Source: Quisquiliibacterium transsilvanicum
GTDB taxonomy: Bacteria > Pseudomonadota > Gammaproteobacteria > Burkholderiales > Burkholderiaceae_E
Reading direction: 5' to 3'
NCBI RefSeq assembly: GCF_014202215.1
Contig: NZ_JACHGB010000006.1
Location: forward strand, 1-64,000
Length of the DNA: 64,000 nt
In this document: piece by piece, positions 6,170-15,124 of the stretch
Numbering within the stretch: the first letter of the stretch is position 1
Layout of the letters: each line of letters begins with the position of its first letter
Translations under genes and position numbers: made by a program
Notes under the pieces: generated by a model
Database searches by the model: none
Told to the model about the DNA's origin: nothing
What the model saw: only the letters and a program-made list of their open reading frames with translations

Positions 6170-8752
6170 ATGCGCCGGTCCGCCGGCATGACCGATCTCC
6201 GGAGCCTGGGCTTGCGATACTTGTTTGACGGTTTTGAGCTCAGGGCGCAGGAGCGCCGGCTGCTTGCAGGCGATGCCCCCATTTCCATCGGCTCACGCGC
6301 CTTCGACGTGCTGCTGACGCTGGTGGCCCACCACGACCGCGTGGTGACGAAGAACGAGCTGCTCGAGCGCGTCTGGCCCGGCCTTATGGTCGAGGAGAAC
6401 AACCTGCAGGTGCAGGTCAGCAGCCTGCGCCGCGTGCTGGGCCCGAGGGCGATCGCGACGATCCCCGGGCGCGGCTACCGCCTGGCGATGAGGGTCCGAA
6501 GTGAAGGCGCCGACACTGCGAAGGGCACGCGCGATGCCGCGGCACCGCAGCGTCCGCCGGCGTCGGCTGCCCGGGCCCGCCGAAGCAGCAACCTGCCCGT
6601 GGCGCTGCCTCCCCTGTACGGCCGCGATGCCGAACTGGCGCAGCTGCGCGCGCTGCTCGACAGCCACCGCACCGTGGCCCTGGTCGCCGCCGGCGGCGTG
6701 GGCAAGACCCACCTGGCGAGGGCGGTGGCAGACGCGCGCCGGGCCGAGCACGCAGACGGCGTGTGGGCGGTCGACCTGGCCGAGCTCACCCGCGGCGAGC
6801 TGGTGGCGCCGGCCGTCCTGCAGACGCTCGGCTTCCAGGTGGCGCCTGGGCAGACGCCGGTCGGGACTGCGGTCGACGTGCTGCGGCGCCAGGACGCACT
6901 GCTGCTGCTGGACAACTGCGAGCATGTGCTGGAGGCCGTGGCCTCTCTGGTGCAGGCAATCAACGACGCCGCGCCGCGGGTGCGGGTGCTGGTCACCAGC
7001 CAGGCGCCGCTCAGGTGCATGCACGAGCGGGTGTTCCGGCTGGGCACGCTGTCGCTGCCGTCGTCGCCCACATTGGGCGACGTGCAGCGCAGCGGCGCGG
7101 TGCAGCTGCTGGTGCATCGCATCCAGGCGGCGGCGCCGCACTTCACGCTGACCGAGGCCAATGCCCCGCGGGTGGCGGCCCTCTGCCAGCGATTGGACGG
7201 AATCGCGCTTGCGCTCGAGCTGGCCGCAGTGCGGGTGCCGCTGCTGGGGCTCGAGGGCCTGCTGGCGCGGCTCGACGAACGCTTCGAGGTACTGGCCGGC
7301 GGCTCGCGGCTGAAGCTGCCACGGCACCAGACGCTGCGCGCGGCACTCGCCTTCAGCCACGGCCTGCTGACGTCCGACGAACAGACGGTGTTCCGCCGCC
7401 TGGGCGCTTTCGCCGGCAGCTTCTCCGCCGAATGCGCTCGGGACGTGGCTGCTGGCGAGAGTATCGACCGATGGGCCGTCCTCGACCAGCTGGGCGCGCT
7501 GGTCGACAAGTCCTTCGTGCTCGCCGACGCCGACGATCCGCCGCGCCTGCGCCTGCTGGAGACCACCCGCGCGTATGCGCTGGAGAGCCTGGCGCAGGCC
7601 GGCGAGACGGCCGCCGTTCTCGAGCGCCACGCGCGTCTCTTTGGGCGGCTCCTGGAGGAGGCGGCGCAGGACTACTGGCTGCTGTCGGACGCCGCCATGC
7701 TGGAGCGCTACTGGCCTGATCAGGCCAATCTGCGTGCCGCGATGGACTGGGCGCTGGCGCATGACCCCGAGCTGGCGGTGCGCATGGTGGGCGACGCCGG
7801 CCCCTTGTGGCGCGAGGCGCTGTCACAGCAGCCCGAAGGCGCGCGCTACTGCGCGGCCGCACTGGCATGCGTCAGCGAGCGCACGCCGCCGCTGGCCCAC
7901 GGGCGCCTCTTGCACACCTACGCCTGGATGCTGATCTGGTCGCAGCAGCAGCGCGCCCGCGCCGCCGCCCAGCACGCTGCAGCGCTGCTGCGGCAGGCCG
8001 GCGATCCGGCCACCCTGGGGATGACACTGCTGCTGCTGATCCCCGGCACCACCGCGCCCGACGCTCAGCAGGAGGCGGTGCTCGACGAGATGCGACGCCT
8101 GCACGATCCGCACGCACCGCCGCGCGTGCGCGCACAGCTGCTCAGCGCCAGCGCGCGCCTGGCGATGGGGGCCTGCCGCTACGACGAGGCCATGGACCTG
8201 TACGGCCAGGCGCGTGCCCTGCTGTCCGTCTGCGGCGCCACGCAATGGGAAGGCGTGCTGGCCTGGACGATGGCCAGCATTGCCATCACCACGGGTGAAC
8301 TCGACTTCGCAGTCGATACGCTGCGCGACACAGCCAGCCGGCTGGATGCGCTGCCAACCCGCGGCATCTTCCTGGCCTTCTCCCTTGGCAGCCTGGCGAC
8401 TGCCCATCTCTTCGGGTCAGACACGCAGGCGGCTCGCGAGGCGCTGGCACGCGCGGCGCCGCTGATCGTCCGCTACGACCTCGGCAGCAGATACGCGGCG
8501 ACCGCCGCCTGCCTGGCCGCCCGGGAGCAGCGCTGGTCGACGGTGGCGATGCTGCTGGGCTACGGCCAGGCAGCGTCGCGCGTGTCCGGCGTGGATGCCG
8601 AGGAGCCCGCGGAACTGCGCGCCAGGGCACATGCCATGCAGGAACTGGCCGCGAAGGCCGCGGCAGCCCAAGTCGCCGCCTGGATGGCAGCCGGGGCGGC
8701 ACTGGAGACCGAGGCGGCGTACGCGCTGGCGCTGGAACCGGCCGAGGGCTGA
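6170..8752 (+). CDS. Winged-helix transcriptional regulator with AAA/NB-ARC-like ATPase and helical repeats
   Basis: An 860-aa protein. Residues 14-108 form an OmpR/PhoB-type winged helix (SRAFDVLLTLV ... VSSLRRVLG ... PGRGYRL). A STAND-type ATPase follows, with Walker A GGVGKT at 175-180 and Walker B LLLLDNCEH at 244-252. The remainder to the C-terminus is alpha-helical, Ala/Leu-rich and TPR-like. This layout is that of signal-responsive regulators in which ligand or partner binding drives ATP-dependent oligomerisation. An alternative start is Met7 (6188); neither has a strong ribosome site. The divergent PEP-CTERM gene is a possible target. The ligand is unknown. Confidence 0.85.
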   Translation: MRRSAGMTDLRSLGLRYLFDGFELRAQERRLLAGDAPISIGSRAFDVLLTLVAHHDRVVTKNELLERVWPGLMVEENNLQVQVSSLRRVLGPRAIATIPGRGYRLAMRVRSEGADTAKGTRDAAAPQRPPASAARARRSSNLPVALPPLYGRDAELAQLRALLDSHRTVALVAAGGVGKTHLARAVADARRAEHADGVWAVDLAELTRGELVAPAVLQTLGFQVAPGQTPVGTAVDVLRRQDALLLLDNCEHVLEAVASLVQAINDAAPRVRVLVTSQAPLRCMHERVFRLGTLSLPSSPTLGDVQRSGAVQLLVHRIQAAAPHFTLTEANAPRVAALCQRLDGIALALELAAVRVPLLGLEGLLARLDERFEVLAGGSRLKLPRHQTLRAALAFSHGLLTSDEQTVFRRLGAFAGSFSAECARDVAAGESIDRWAVLDQLGALVDKSFVLADADDPPRLRLLETTRAYALESLAQAGETAAVLERHARLFGRLLEEAAQDYWLLSDAAMLERYWPDQANLRAAMDWALAHDPELAVRMVGDAGPLWREALSQQPEGARYCAAALACVSERTPPLAHGRLLHTYAWMLIWSQQQRARAAAQHAAALLRQAGDPATLGMTLLLLIPGTTAPDAQQEAVLDEMRRLHDPHAPPRVRAQLLSASARLAMGACRYDEAMDLYGQARALLSVCGATQWEGVLAWTMASIAITTGELDFAVDTLRDTASRLDALPTRGIFLAFSLGSLATAHLFGSDTQAAREALARAAPLIVRYDLGSRYAATAACLAAREQRWSTVAMLLGYGQAASRVSGVDAEEPAELRARAHAMQELAAKAAAAQVAAWMAAGAALETEAAYALALEPAEG

Positions 8753-8861
8753 ACGCACGCCCGTCCAAGTCGGGCACGCTCACGCCCGGCGGTGGCTGCC
8801 GGTCCGCATCTCTAGTACAGTCCCCAGCCCGTCGACTCCGTAACCTGGATCGGCTGCAGCG

Positions 8862-9026
8862 ATGAACCACAAACGCAAGAAACCGAAGAACGCCCGCGCG
8901 GGCTGCCTGCTCTGCAAGCCGCACAAGATGAACGGCGCGAAGCCTCACGTCTGCGGGTTCGCGGGCTGGCGGCGCCAGTACCACGCGGACGCGGACCTGC
9001 TCGGCGCGGCGCGGCAGCAGCCCTGA
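8862..9026 (+). CDS. Small basic CxxC protein, conserved hypothetical
   Basis: A 54-aa protein beginning MNHKRKKPKN, with the motif ARAGCLLCKPHKMNG and one more Cys at position 31. The lysine-rich N-terminus and the Cys-x-x-Cys pair suggest nucleic-acid or metal binding. I recall similar short proteins with an RAGCLxCKPHK core from other proteobacteria, with no assigned function. It lies 109 bp after the ATPase regulator and converges on cbpM. Confidence 0.7.
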   Translation: MNHKRKKPKNARAGCLLCKPHKMNGAKPHVCGFAGWRRQYHADADLLGAARQQP

Positions 9027-9066
9027 AACAGGCCGGCGGCGGGCGCGCCGGTCGAGCCCGATGCGA

Positions 9067-9381
9067 TCAGCGCTCGTACAGCGCCAGCCTGGCGCGCAGT
9101 TCGCGCACCTCGTCCATCAGGTCCACTACCAGCGCCGCGAGCTGCGGGTCGGCCTCGAAACGGGACTCGATCGACGCGATCTGCCGCGCGCGCCATAGCG
9201 CCGTGCTCGACAGGTAGCAGACCCCCTCACGCCACTCGGCCAGCAGGGTTTCGCCATGGACGTGGCCCAGCACCCACTCGACGCTGACGCTGCACAGGCG
9301 GGCGATCTCGTCGATGCGCAGCATCTCGCCCTCGATGACCTCGATCTCTCCGATCGGGTCGGGCGGGAAACCTGGCGACAT
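9067..9381 (-). CDS. cbpM: CbpM-like chaperone modulator
   Basis: A 104-aa MerR-like helix-turn-helix protein (LRIDEIARLCSVSVEWVLGHV) followed by a helical tail, the form of CbpM (about 101 aa in E. coli). CbpM binds the J domain of CbpA and blocks both its co-chaperone and DNA-binding activities. It lies 31 bp downstream of cbpA on the same strand, the usual cbpA-cbpM order. Confidence 0.88.
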   Translation of the reverse strand: MSPGFPPDPIGEIEVIEGEMLRIDEIARLCSVSVEWVLGHVHGETLLAEWREGVCYLSSTALWRARQIASIESRFEADPQLAALVVDLMDEVRELRARLALYER

Positions 9382-9412
9382 GCTCGTCTCCTTCGCTTCG
9401 GTGAAATGCGGC

Positions 9413-10426
9413 TCAGGCCGGGCGCGGATCGAAGCCCGGATACGCCTTCGCCAGCGCTTCCCAGGCGGCCTTCTGGTCGGCGGTGACGGCGCTGGGCACT
9501 GCGATGTCGAGCTCCATCAGGAGATCGCCTGGCCGCGCCCCCGGAATTCCCTTGCCCCTGATGCGCAGCTTGCGGCCCGCCACCGAGCCGGCCGGGACCG
9601 TCACCGAGATGCGGCCCGCCGGCGTGCGCACCGTGACCTCGCCACCGAGCGCAGCCTCCCAGGGGGTGACCGCCACCCGCATGTGCACGTCCCGGCCGCT
9701 GACCCGATGATGCGGGTCGGGGCGGATGAGTATCTTCAGGAAGAGGTCGCCGGCCGCGCCGCCGCCGAAGCCCGGGTGCCCCTGGCCGGCCAGGCGCATC
9801 AGCTGCCCCTCGGCCACGCCCGCGGGGATCTTCACGTCGAGGGTGCGCACCTCGGGCGCCGCCCTGCCGTGGGCGTCGATACGCATGCCCTCCAGGCGCA
9901 GGGTGCGCTCGCTGCCCCGATAAGCCTCTTCGAGGTCGATCGCGAGCTCTGCGTGCTGGTCCTCGCCACGCCAGGACTCCGGGCCGCGGCCGGCCTGCGA
10001 TGCGCTGCGGCGGGCGCGCTCGCGCGCGGCGCGTCCGAACAGCTCCTCGAAGAACTCGCTGTGGTCCTGGCCGAAATCGCCGCCATTGAAGCCGGGTCCG
10101 GCGTGACCGGCACCGACACCTGCGTCGGCACCTGCGCCCCGACCGCCGAAGCCCTGCCCCCAGCCCGGCGGCGGGCGCACGTCGTCCGCGCTACGCGCGC
10201 CCTGCGCCCAGGCCTGGTGCCCCACCTGGTCGTAGACCGCGCGCTTTTCGGGATCGGACAGGACCTCGTTGGCCTCGTTGATCTCAGCCATCCGCGCTGC
10301 AGCATCGGCCTCTTTGCTGACGTCGGGATGGAACTTGCGCGCCAGCCTCCGGTAGGCCTTCCGGATGTCGTCCTTGCTGGCATCCCTGGCGACGCCCAGC
10401 TTCGCGTAGTAATCGGGAATCTGCAT
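9413..10426 (-). CDS. cbpA: DnaJ-family co-chaperone / curved DNA-binding protein CbpA
   Basis: A 337-aa class B J-protein. The J domain covers residues 1-70 (DYYAKLGVARDASKDDIRKA ... FHPDVS with the HPD triad). A Gly-rich linker follows at about 95-140, then two beta-sandwich substrate-binding domains (MRLAGQGHPGFGG, RGKGIPG) and a dimerisation tail. It works with DnaK and binds curved DNA. The ATG at 10424-10426 is chosen because GGAAGG stands 8 bases upstream; a GTG three codons earlier also reads in frame. The zinc-finger domain of true DnaJ is absent. Confidence 0.92.
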   Translation of the reverse strand: MQIPDYYAKLGVARDASKDDIRKAYRRLARKFHPDVSKEADAAARMAEINEANEVLSDPEKRAVYDQVGHQAWAQGARSADDVRPPPGWGQGFGGRGAGADAGVGAGHAGPGFNGGDFGQDHSEFFEELFGRAARERARRSASQAGRGPESWRGEDQHAELAIDLEEAYRGSERTLRLEGMRIDAHGRAAPEVRTLDVKIPAGVAEGQLMRLAGQGHPGFGGGAAGDLFLKILIRPDPHHRVSGRDVHMRVAVTPWEAALGGEVTVRTPAGRISVTVPAGSVAGRKLRIRGKGIPGARPGDLLMELDIAVPSAVTADQKAAWEALAKAYPGFDPRPA

Positions 10427-10481
10427 GCCCACCACCTTCCAGGATCGGCCGCTGCCCGCGCGCAGCCAGCCGCTTACCGAC

Positions 10482-10862
10482 TCACTTGATCACCTGGCGC
10501 GACACCGAAAGATAGTCGGCGCCGTGGCGCAGGACCTTCTCGCGCTCCATCTTTTCGGAGGCCTTGTGCAGGTGCTCCAGCGTCTCGGCGAGCGTGTCGA
10601 GCTCCTTCCGGAGCTTCTCCAGGCCGTTTTCCATCGTGTAGGTGAGCTGATGGATCTCGGCAATGGCGACGTCGTCGACCGGGCCCTTCAGCAGTCGCTC
10701 CAGCCGGGCGTTCGACTCCGACAGGTTGCGCACCGCGTCGGGCAGCGTCGCGGAGGGCTTGCCCTTGAAGTGCCTGACGTCACCGCCCGACCCTGATGCC
10801 TGTGCGGCGGGAACGAAGGCCAGCGCTGCGGCGACGGCGGCAATGGCTGCGGTCTTCTTCAT
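10482..10862 (-). CDS. Secreted alpha-helical protein of unknown function
   Basis: A 126-aa protein with a clear Sec signal peptide (MKKTAAIAAVAAALAFVPAAQA, cleavage near residue 22). The mature part of about 100 residues is almost all helical with heptad-like Leu spacing (LEKLRKELDTLAETLEHLHKA), so it is probably a small periplasmic coiled coil. It has no cysteines. It lies upstream of cbpA on the same strand with a 55-bp gap, so co-transcription is possible. I cannot assign a function. Confidence 0.72.
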   Translation of the reverse strand: MKKTAAIAAVAAALAFVPAAQASGSGGDVRHFKGKPSATLPDAVRNLSESNARLERLLKGPVDDVAIAEIHQLTYTMENGLEKLRKELDTLAETLEHLHKASEKMEREKVLRHGADYLSVSRQVIK

Positions 10863-10995
10863 CGATGTGGCTCCTTGTAGCTGGATGCGCAGACGTCTGC
10901 CCGGGAGGTGGCTCCGGGATCGACGGAATTCAAGCCTGCCTCGACCCGGCGAGCACGCGCCGGGAGGGGAAGCGGCGGGCGGCGAAGCGGCGGGA

Positions 10996-11400
10996 TCAGC
11001 CCGCCTCGCGCAATCGCGCCACCACCCGCTCGAGCGCAGCCCGGACCTCCTCGGTCGCTTCGGCCACCGCGGCGTTGCCGGAGGCTGCCGCGATCATTCG
11101 CGGATCCTGCAGCGCGATCCGGGTGCGGCCCGGTACCAGTTCGTTGACACCGCAGCCGCAGGGCAGCAGCGCCGCAAGGTCCGGGTCGATGCTCATCAGC
11201 TGGTGGGCGATCCTGGGGCTGCAGACCCCGACCAGGCGCGCCGGCGGGCTGTCCAGGCCCAGCTTGGCCTTCAGCGTGGCCTGGACGTCGACCTCGCTGA
11301 CGATGCCCATCTGCTCGGCAGCAAGCGCCGCGCGCAGGGTCTCCATCGCCAGCCCGATCGGCTGCCCGAGTTCGACGGTGAATGCATAGGGGGTGCTCAT
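10996..11400 (-). CDS. DUF302-domain protein
   Basis: A 134-aa DUF302 protein: MSTPYAFTVELGQPIGLAMETLRAAL, then a conserved core around VGVCSPRIAHQLMSIDPDLAALLPCGC. The fold is a small alpha/beta domain found alone or attached to redox proteins, and its biochemical role is unknown. Cysteines in 'LPCGC' may bind metal or be redox-active. Its ATG overlaps the stop of the M16 peptidase gene by 4 bases, so the two are translationally coupled. Confidence 0.85.
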   Translation of the reverse strand: MSTPYAFTVELGQPIGLAMETLRAALAAEQMGIVSEVDVQATLKAKLGLDSPPARLVGVCSPRIAHQLMSIDPDLAALLPCGCGVNELVPGRTRIALQDPRMIAAASGNAAVAEATEEVRAALERVVARLREAG

Positions 11401-12755
11401 CGGCTGCTCTCCATGGATGCAACGGAAGGATTCGATGCTGGCGCCTGGGTCAGCGACTTCAGGTGCGCCTGCGCCGGGGCGCGCACCTTGCCGGCGACCG
11501 AGACGGCCAGCGGATCGCCCATCATGCCCGCGAAGACCTCGCGCAGCTCCCTGGCGCTGACCGCCATCATCCGCTCCAGGCGCTCGGCTTGCGTGCGCAC
11601 TCGCCCGAGGGCGAACAGATCGAGCGCCGCCTCTTCGAGCCGGCGATAGGGCCGCTCACGGACGTGGACCCGGCGCACTGCGATCTGGTTGCGTGCGCGC
11701 TCGAGGGCGACCGGCTCGATGGCCTCGGCCTGCGCGCGCAGCAGCCGCAGCACCTCGTCGGCGAAGGCCTCGACGTTCTCCGGCCCCATCGAGGCCTCGA
11801 TCACGAACTGCCCTGCCCATTCGTTCAGGTCGGTCGAACAGGCGACGTAATAGGCCAGGCCGCGCCGCTCGCGGATCTCGTCGAGCAGCGGCGAACTCAT
11901 TCCCTCCCCGAACAGCGCCGACGCGACGACGACCGCGTGGTGTCCATCCTCGGTGAACGGCGCCGCCGGGTAGCCGAGCAGCACGTGCGACTGGCTGACC
12001 CCGGCCATGCGCCGGACCGCGAAGCCGCCGTGCCAGGCCGGGGGCGCGATCCGGTTTTCCGTGCCGCGTGGCATGTCGCCGAAGGCAGCCTCCGCCTCGC
12101 GCACCACGGCCTCCGGGTCGATCCGTCCTGCCGCGGCCACCACCAGGTTGACACCGGAATACTGATGCCGGACGTAGGCGAGCAGTTCGTCACGCGTGAA
12201 GCGCTCGATGTTGCGGCGCAGCCCGATGACCGGCCGCGCCAGCGGATGGCTGCCGTAGCAGAGCCGGTCGAACAGCCGGTAGGCGGCCGAGAACGCGTCG
12301 TCGTCGTCCTCGGCCAGCTCCTGCAGGATAACCTGGCGCTCGCGCTCGAGCTCTGCCTCGGGAAAGCTGCCGTTGCGGACGATGTCGGCCAGCATGCGCA
12401 CGAAGGCGCCGGCGTCACGCGCCAATCCGCGCATGTGATATGCGGTGTGGTCCTTGTCGGTGTGCGCGTTGACCTCGGCGCCGAGCCGCTCCGCGTCCAG
12501 ATTGATCCGCTGGCAGCTGCGGGTGTGCGTGCCCTTGAAGGCCATGTGCTCGACGACGTGGCTGATGCCGCTGCCAGACAGGTGCTCGTGGCAGCTGCCG
12601 GTGCGCACGAACACGCTGACGCTGGCGCTGTCCAGGTGCGGCAGGGGCAGCGCGACCACCCGCACGCCGTTGGAGAGTTCGGTGACGCGGGGTTCGGTAT
12701 CGAGATGCAGGGCTGGGGTCATTCGGGCGGGTCCGGGACGTGCCGACGAGGGCAT
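11397..12755 (-). CDS. M16 (pitrilysin-family) zinc peptidase
   Basis: A 452-aa insulinase-type peptidase of the same size and two-domain layout as mitochondrial processing peptidase beta. The inverted zinc motif HVVEH gives His66, Glu69 and His70, with the distal ligand Glu146 (VILQELAE), 76 residues later as expected. All catalytic positions are present, so it should be active, unlike the inactive partner subunits of the family. There is no signal peptide, so it is probably cytoplasmic. Met12 (12722) is an alternative start. It is coupled to the DUF302 gene by a 4-base overlap. The substrate is unknown. Confidence 0.9.
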   Translation of the reverse strand: MPSSARPGPARMTPALHLDTEPRVTELSNGVRVVALPLPHLDSASVSVFVRTGSCHEHLSGSGISHVVEHMAFKGTHTRSCQRINLDAERLGAEVNAHTDKDHTAYHMRGLARDAGAFVRMLADIVRNGSFPEAELERERQVILQELAEDDDDAFSAAYRLFDRLCYGSHPLARPVIGLRRNIERFTRDELLAYVRHQYSGVNLVVAAAGRIDPEAVVREAEAAFGDMPRGTENRIAPPAWHGGFAVRRMAGVSQSHVLLGYPAAPFTEDGHHAVVVASALFGEGMSSPLLDEIRERRGLAYYVACSTDLNEWAGQFVIEASMGPENVEAFADEVLRLLRAQAEAIEPVALERARNQIAVRRVHVRERPYRRLEEAALDLFALGRVRTQAERLERMMAVSARELREVFAGMMGDPLAVSVAGKVRAPAQAHLKSLTQAPASNPSVASMESSR

Positions 12756-12879
12756 GCCGGCAGTCTACGCCCGCTGCATCGGGCCGATGCGGCCGCTCGT
12801 CATCCGGCGCTCGCGGCGGCGCATGCACTCATCCACCCTGCACCGCAAACGTCGACCAAACCCAACAGAAACCGACCAG

Positions 12880-13065
12880 ATGAGCATTGGAACGATCACC
12901 GCGGCAGCCGTCGCTCTGGGACTGCTGGCCTCTGTCGGGCTGCTGCTGGCCGGCATGCCGCGCAGGAGCTTCCTGAAGGCCTGGCCGGTCGCGTCGGCGC
13001 TGCTGTTCACGCTGCTGCTGGGCGCGAGCACGGTGATGCGCTTCGCTGGAATGCGCGTAGGGTGA
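12880..13065 (+). CDS. Small two-helix membrane protein
   Basis: A 61-aa frame encoding two hydrophobic helices (about residues 5-25 and 38-55) joined by a short basic loop (MPRRSFLKAW). The composition is that of a real inner-membrane microprotein rather than a shadow frame. The ribosome site is weak. It stands alone between the divergent M16 peptidase gene and the convergent dctM, ending 9 bp before a strong hairpin. Function is unknown. Confidence 0.5.
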   Translation: MSIGTITAAAVALGLLASVGLLLAGMPRRSFLKAWPVASALLFTLLLGASTVMRFAGMRVG

Positions 13066-13073
13066 TGCCCGCG

Positions 13074-13110
13074 CCGCCGCGGGCCCGGAGACGTCCCGGG
13101 CCCGCGGCGG
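13074..13110. terminator. Strong GC hairpin between convergent genes
   Basis: A 15-bp perfect stem (13074-13088 with 13096-13110) and a 7-base loop sit between the end of the small membrane protein gene and the end of dctM. There is no T-run on either strand, so if it terminates transcription it does so weakly or with Rho. It may also protect both 3' ends. Confidence 0.55.
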
Positions 13111-13114
13111 GCGC

Positions 13115-14434
13115 TCAACCCTTGCCGAAGAACAGGTTCGGGAAGTAGAGCGCGATGTCGGGGAACATGATGATCAGCAGCACCCCGATCAGCGTGACGA
13201 TCACGTACGGGATCACCGACCTGTAGATCTCGCCCATGCCCACGTGCGGTGGCGCCACCCCCTTGATGTAGAAGAGGTTGAAACCGAAGGGCGGCGTCAT
13301 GTAGCCGATCTCCATCATGATGATGAAGATCACGCCGAACCAGATCGGGTCGAAGCCGTGCGCGTCGATCACCGGCAGGAACACCGGCAGCGTGATCAGC
13401 ATGATGCCCACGGGGTCGAGCACCATGCCGAGCAGGAACAGCACGAAGATCATGAAGGCCAGCGCGCCCCACTTGCCGCCGGGGATCAGCGCCATCAGGT
13501 CCTGGATGAACTCGTGCGCCCCCAGCGTGCTGTACGCAGTAGAGAACGCGTGCGCCGCGAACAGGATCCACATGATCAGCGCGGTCAGGCGAAGCGTGGC
13601 CATCGCCGAGACGCGCATCACCTCCACCGACAGCTGCTTGTTCATCGCCGCGGCGATCATCGCGCCGAACACGCCGATGGCAGCCGCCTCGGTGGGCGTG
13701 GCCAGGCCGCCAAAGATGGCGCCCAGCACCATCACCACGATCATGATCGGCAGCAGCACGGCCTTCAGCGAATCCAGCTTCTCCTTCCAGTCGCCGCGCT
13801 CCTCCGGGGGCAGCGCCGGCGCGATCGAGGGCTGAAGCCAGGCCCGCACGGCGATGTAGATCGTCACGAGCACGAACAGCAGGATGCCGGGGCCGATGCC
13901 GGAGGCGAACAGCCGGCCCACCGAGACCTCGCTGATCATCGCGTACAGCACCATGGGGATCGACGGCGGGATCAGGATGCCCCAGCCGCCGCCGGCGTTG
14001 ATCGCGCCCAGCGAGAGCTTGGTGTCGTAGCCGCGCTCGAGCATTCGCGGCAGCGCGATTGTGCCCATGGTGACCACCGCGGCGCCGCTGATGCCGCTCA
14101 TCGCGGCGAAGATCGCGCAGATCGCCACCGTGCCGATGGCCAGGCCGCCGCGCATGCCGCCGAACCAGAGGTGCATCATCCGGTAGAGCGCGTGCGCCAC
14201 CCCGGATCTCTCCAGCAGCATCGCCATGAACACGTAGAGCGGTATCGCGATCAGCGTGAAGCTGGTCATCGACTCCCAGAACTTCGAGGCCACGATGTAG
14301 AAGCTCACCGGGCCCATCGAGAAGAACAGGAAGATGATCGAGATGCCGCCGAGCACGAAGGCCAGCGGCACGCCGAGCAGCAGGAAGAACAGCAGAGACC
14401 CGAAGAACAGGAAGGTGATGAGTTCGACCGACAC
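13115..14434 (-). CDS. dctM: TRAP transporter large permease
   Basis: A 439-aa DctM/SiaM-type subunit with about 12 membrane helices, the sodium-coupled translocating component of a TRAP C4-dicarboxylate-family transporter. Typical signatures include GIAIPLYVFMAM-like ALIAIPLYVFMA, the AGGGWGILIPPSIPMVLYA segment and the terminal NLFYIKGVAPPHVGMGEIYR. It is 15 bp downstream of dctQ in the dctPQM order. The substrate cannot be told; the family moves carboxylates and related acids. Confidence 0.95.
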   Translation of the reverse strand: MSVELITFLFFGSLLFFLLLGVPLAFVLGGISIIFLFFSMGPVSFYIVASKFWESMTSFTLIAIPLYVFMAMLLERSGVAHALYRMMHLWFGGMRGGLAIGTVAICAIFAAMSGISGAAVVTMGTIALPRMLERGYDTKLSLGAINAGGGWGILIPPSIPMVLYAMISEVSVGRLFASGIGPGILLFVLVTIYIAVRAWLQPSIAPALPPEERGDWKEKLDSLKAVLLPIMIVVMVLGAIFGGLATPTEAAAIGVFGAMIAAAMNKQLSVEVMRVSAMATLRLTALIMWILFAAHAFSTAYSTLGAHEFIQDLMALIPGGKWGALAFMIFVLFLLGMVLDPVGIMLITLPVFLPVIDAHGFDPIWFGVIFIIMMEIGYMTPPFGFNLFYIKGVAPPHVGMGEIYRSVIPYVIVTLIGVLLIIMFPDIALYFPNLFFGKG

Positions 14435-14449
14435 GTTGGCTCCCTGGTC

Positions 14450-14995
14450 TCAGTGCGCGGGTTGGTCGGAGGCCTGCTTGCCGAAGACCGCTTCGTCGTT
14501 CGGCAGCCCCATCAGCACGCGGACGTCCGACACCAGCCGGATGATTCCCTGCAGCAGCACCAGCACGCCGGCCACCGGCACGGCGAGCTTCACCGGCCAC
14601 ACCTGCGGGTTCCAGATGCTCTGCGAGGTTTCCATCTTCATCGCCGACTCCCAGGCCATCGAACTGCCCTGCCAGATCAGCACCGCCAGGAAGAGGAAAA
14701 ACAGCACCGAGGTGCAGACGTCGACCAGCGCCTTGCGCCTGACGGAGTAAGCGCCGTAGAAGATGTCGACGTTGACGTGCCCGCGCTCGGCGAGCAGCCA
14801 GCCGCCGGCGATCACGCCGTAGACGCCGAACACGAGCTGTGTGAGTTCGGACGTCCAGATGCTCGGCCGGCCGACCGCGTAGCGCATCGCGACGTCGATC
14901 AGCAGCATCGCGAACATCGGCAGGATCAGCCAGGCGGCCGTCCGCGCGATCCAGTGGTTCAGGGTCGTGACGGCCCTGGCGAATTTGAGGAACAT
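14450..14995 (-). CDS. dctQ: TRAP transporter small permease
   Basis: A 181-aa DctQ protein with four membrane helices (for example AAWLILPMFAMLLIDVAMRYAVG and VFGVYGVIAGGWLLA). The start is set at the ATG of MFLKFARAV because GAGAGGG lies 5 bases upstream; the longer frame begins with a GTG 10 codons earlier without such a site. It forms the membrane complex with DctM. Confidence 0.92.
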   Translation of the reverse strand: MFLKFARAVTTLNHWIARTAAWLILPMFAMLLIDVAMRYAVGRPSIWTSELTQLVFGVYGVIAGGWLLAERGHVNVDIFYGAYSVRRKALVDVCTSVLFFLFLAVLIWQGSSMAWESAMKMETSQSIWNPQVWPVKLAVPVAGVLVLLQGIIRLVSDVRVLMGLPNDEAVFGKQASDQPAH

Positions 14996-15030
14996 CTGGA
15001 CCCTCTCGATCAGTGGGCTAGACACGCGGA

Positions 15031-15057
15031 CGCGCCGGGCAGCTCATGCCCGGCGCG
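15031..15057 (-). other. Intergenic mRNA hairpin between dctP and dctQ
   Basis: A 10-bp perfect GC stem (15031-15040 with 15048-15057) with a 7-base loop lies between the binding-protein gene and the permease genes, with no T-run. In this position hairpins often protect the upstream message, so that the binding protein is made in excess. Confidence 0.6.
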
Positions 15058-15124
15058 CCGATTCGGACAGGTCATCCGGCAACTGCGGCGGCCGGCGCAA
15101 GCCGGGCGCCGCCGTCGCCCGGAC

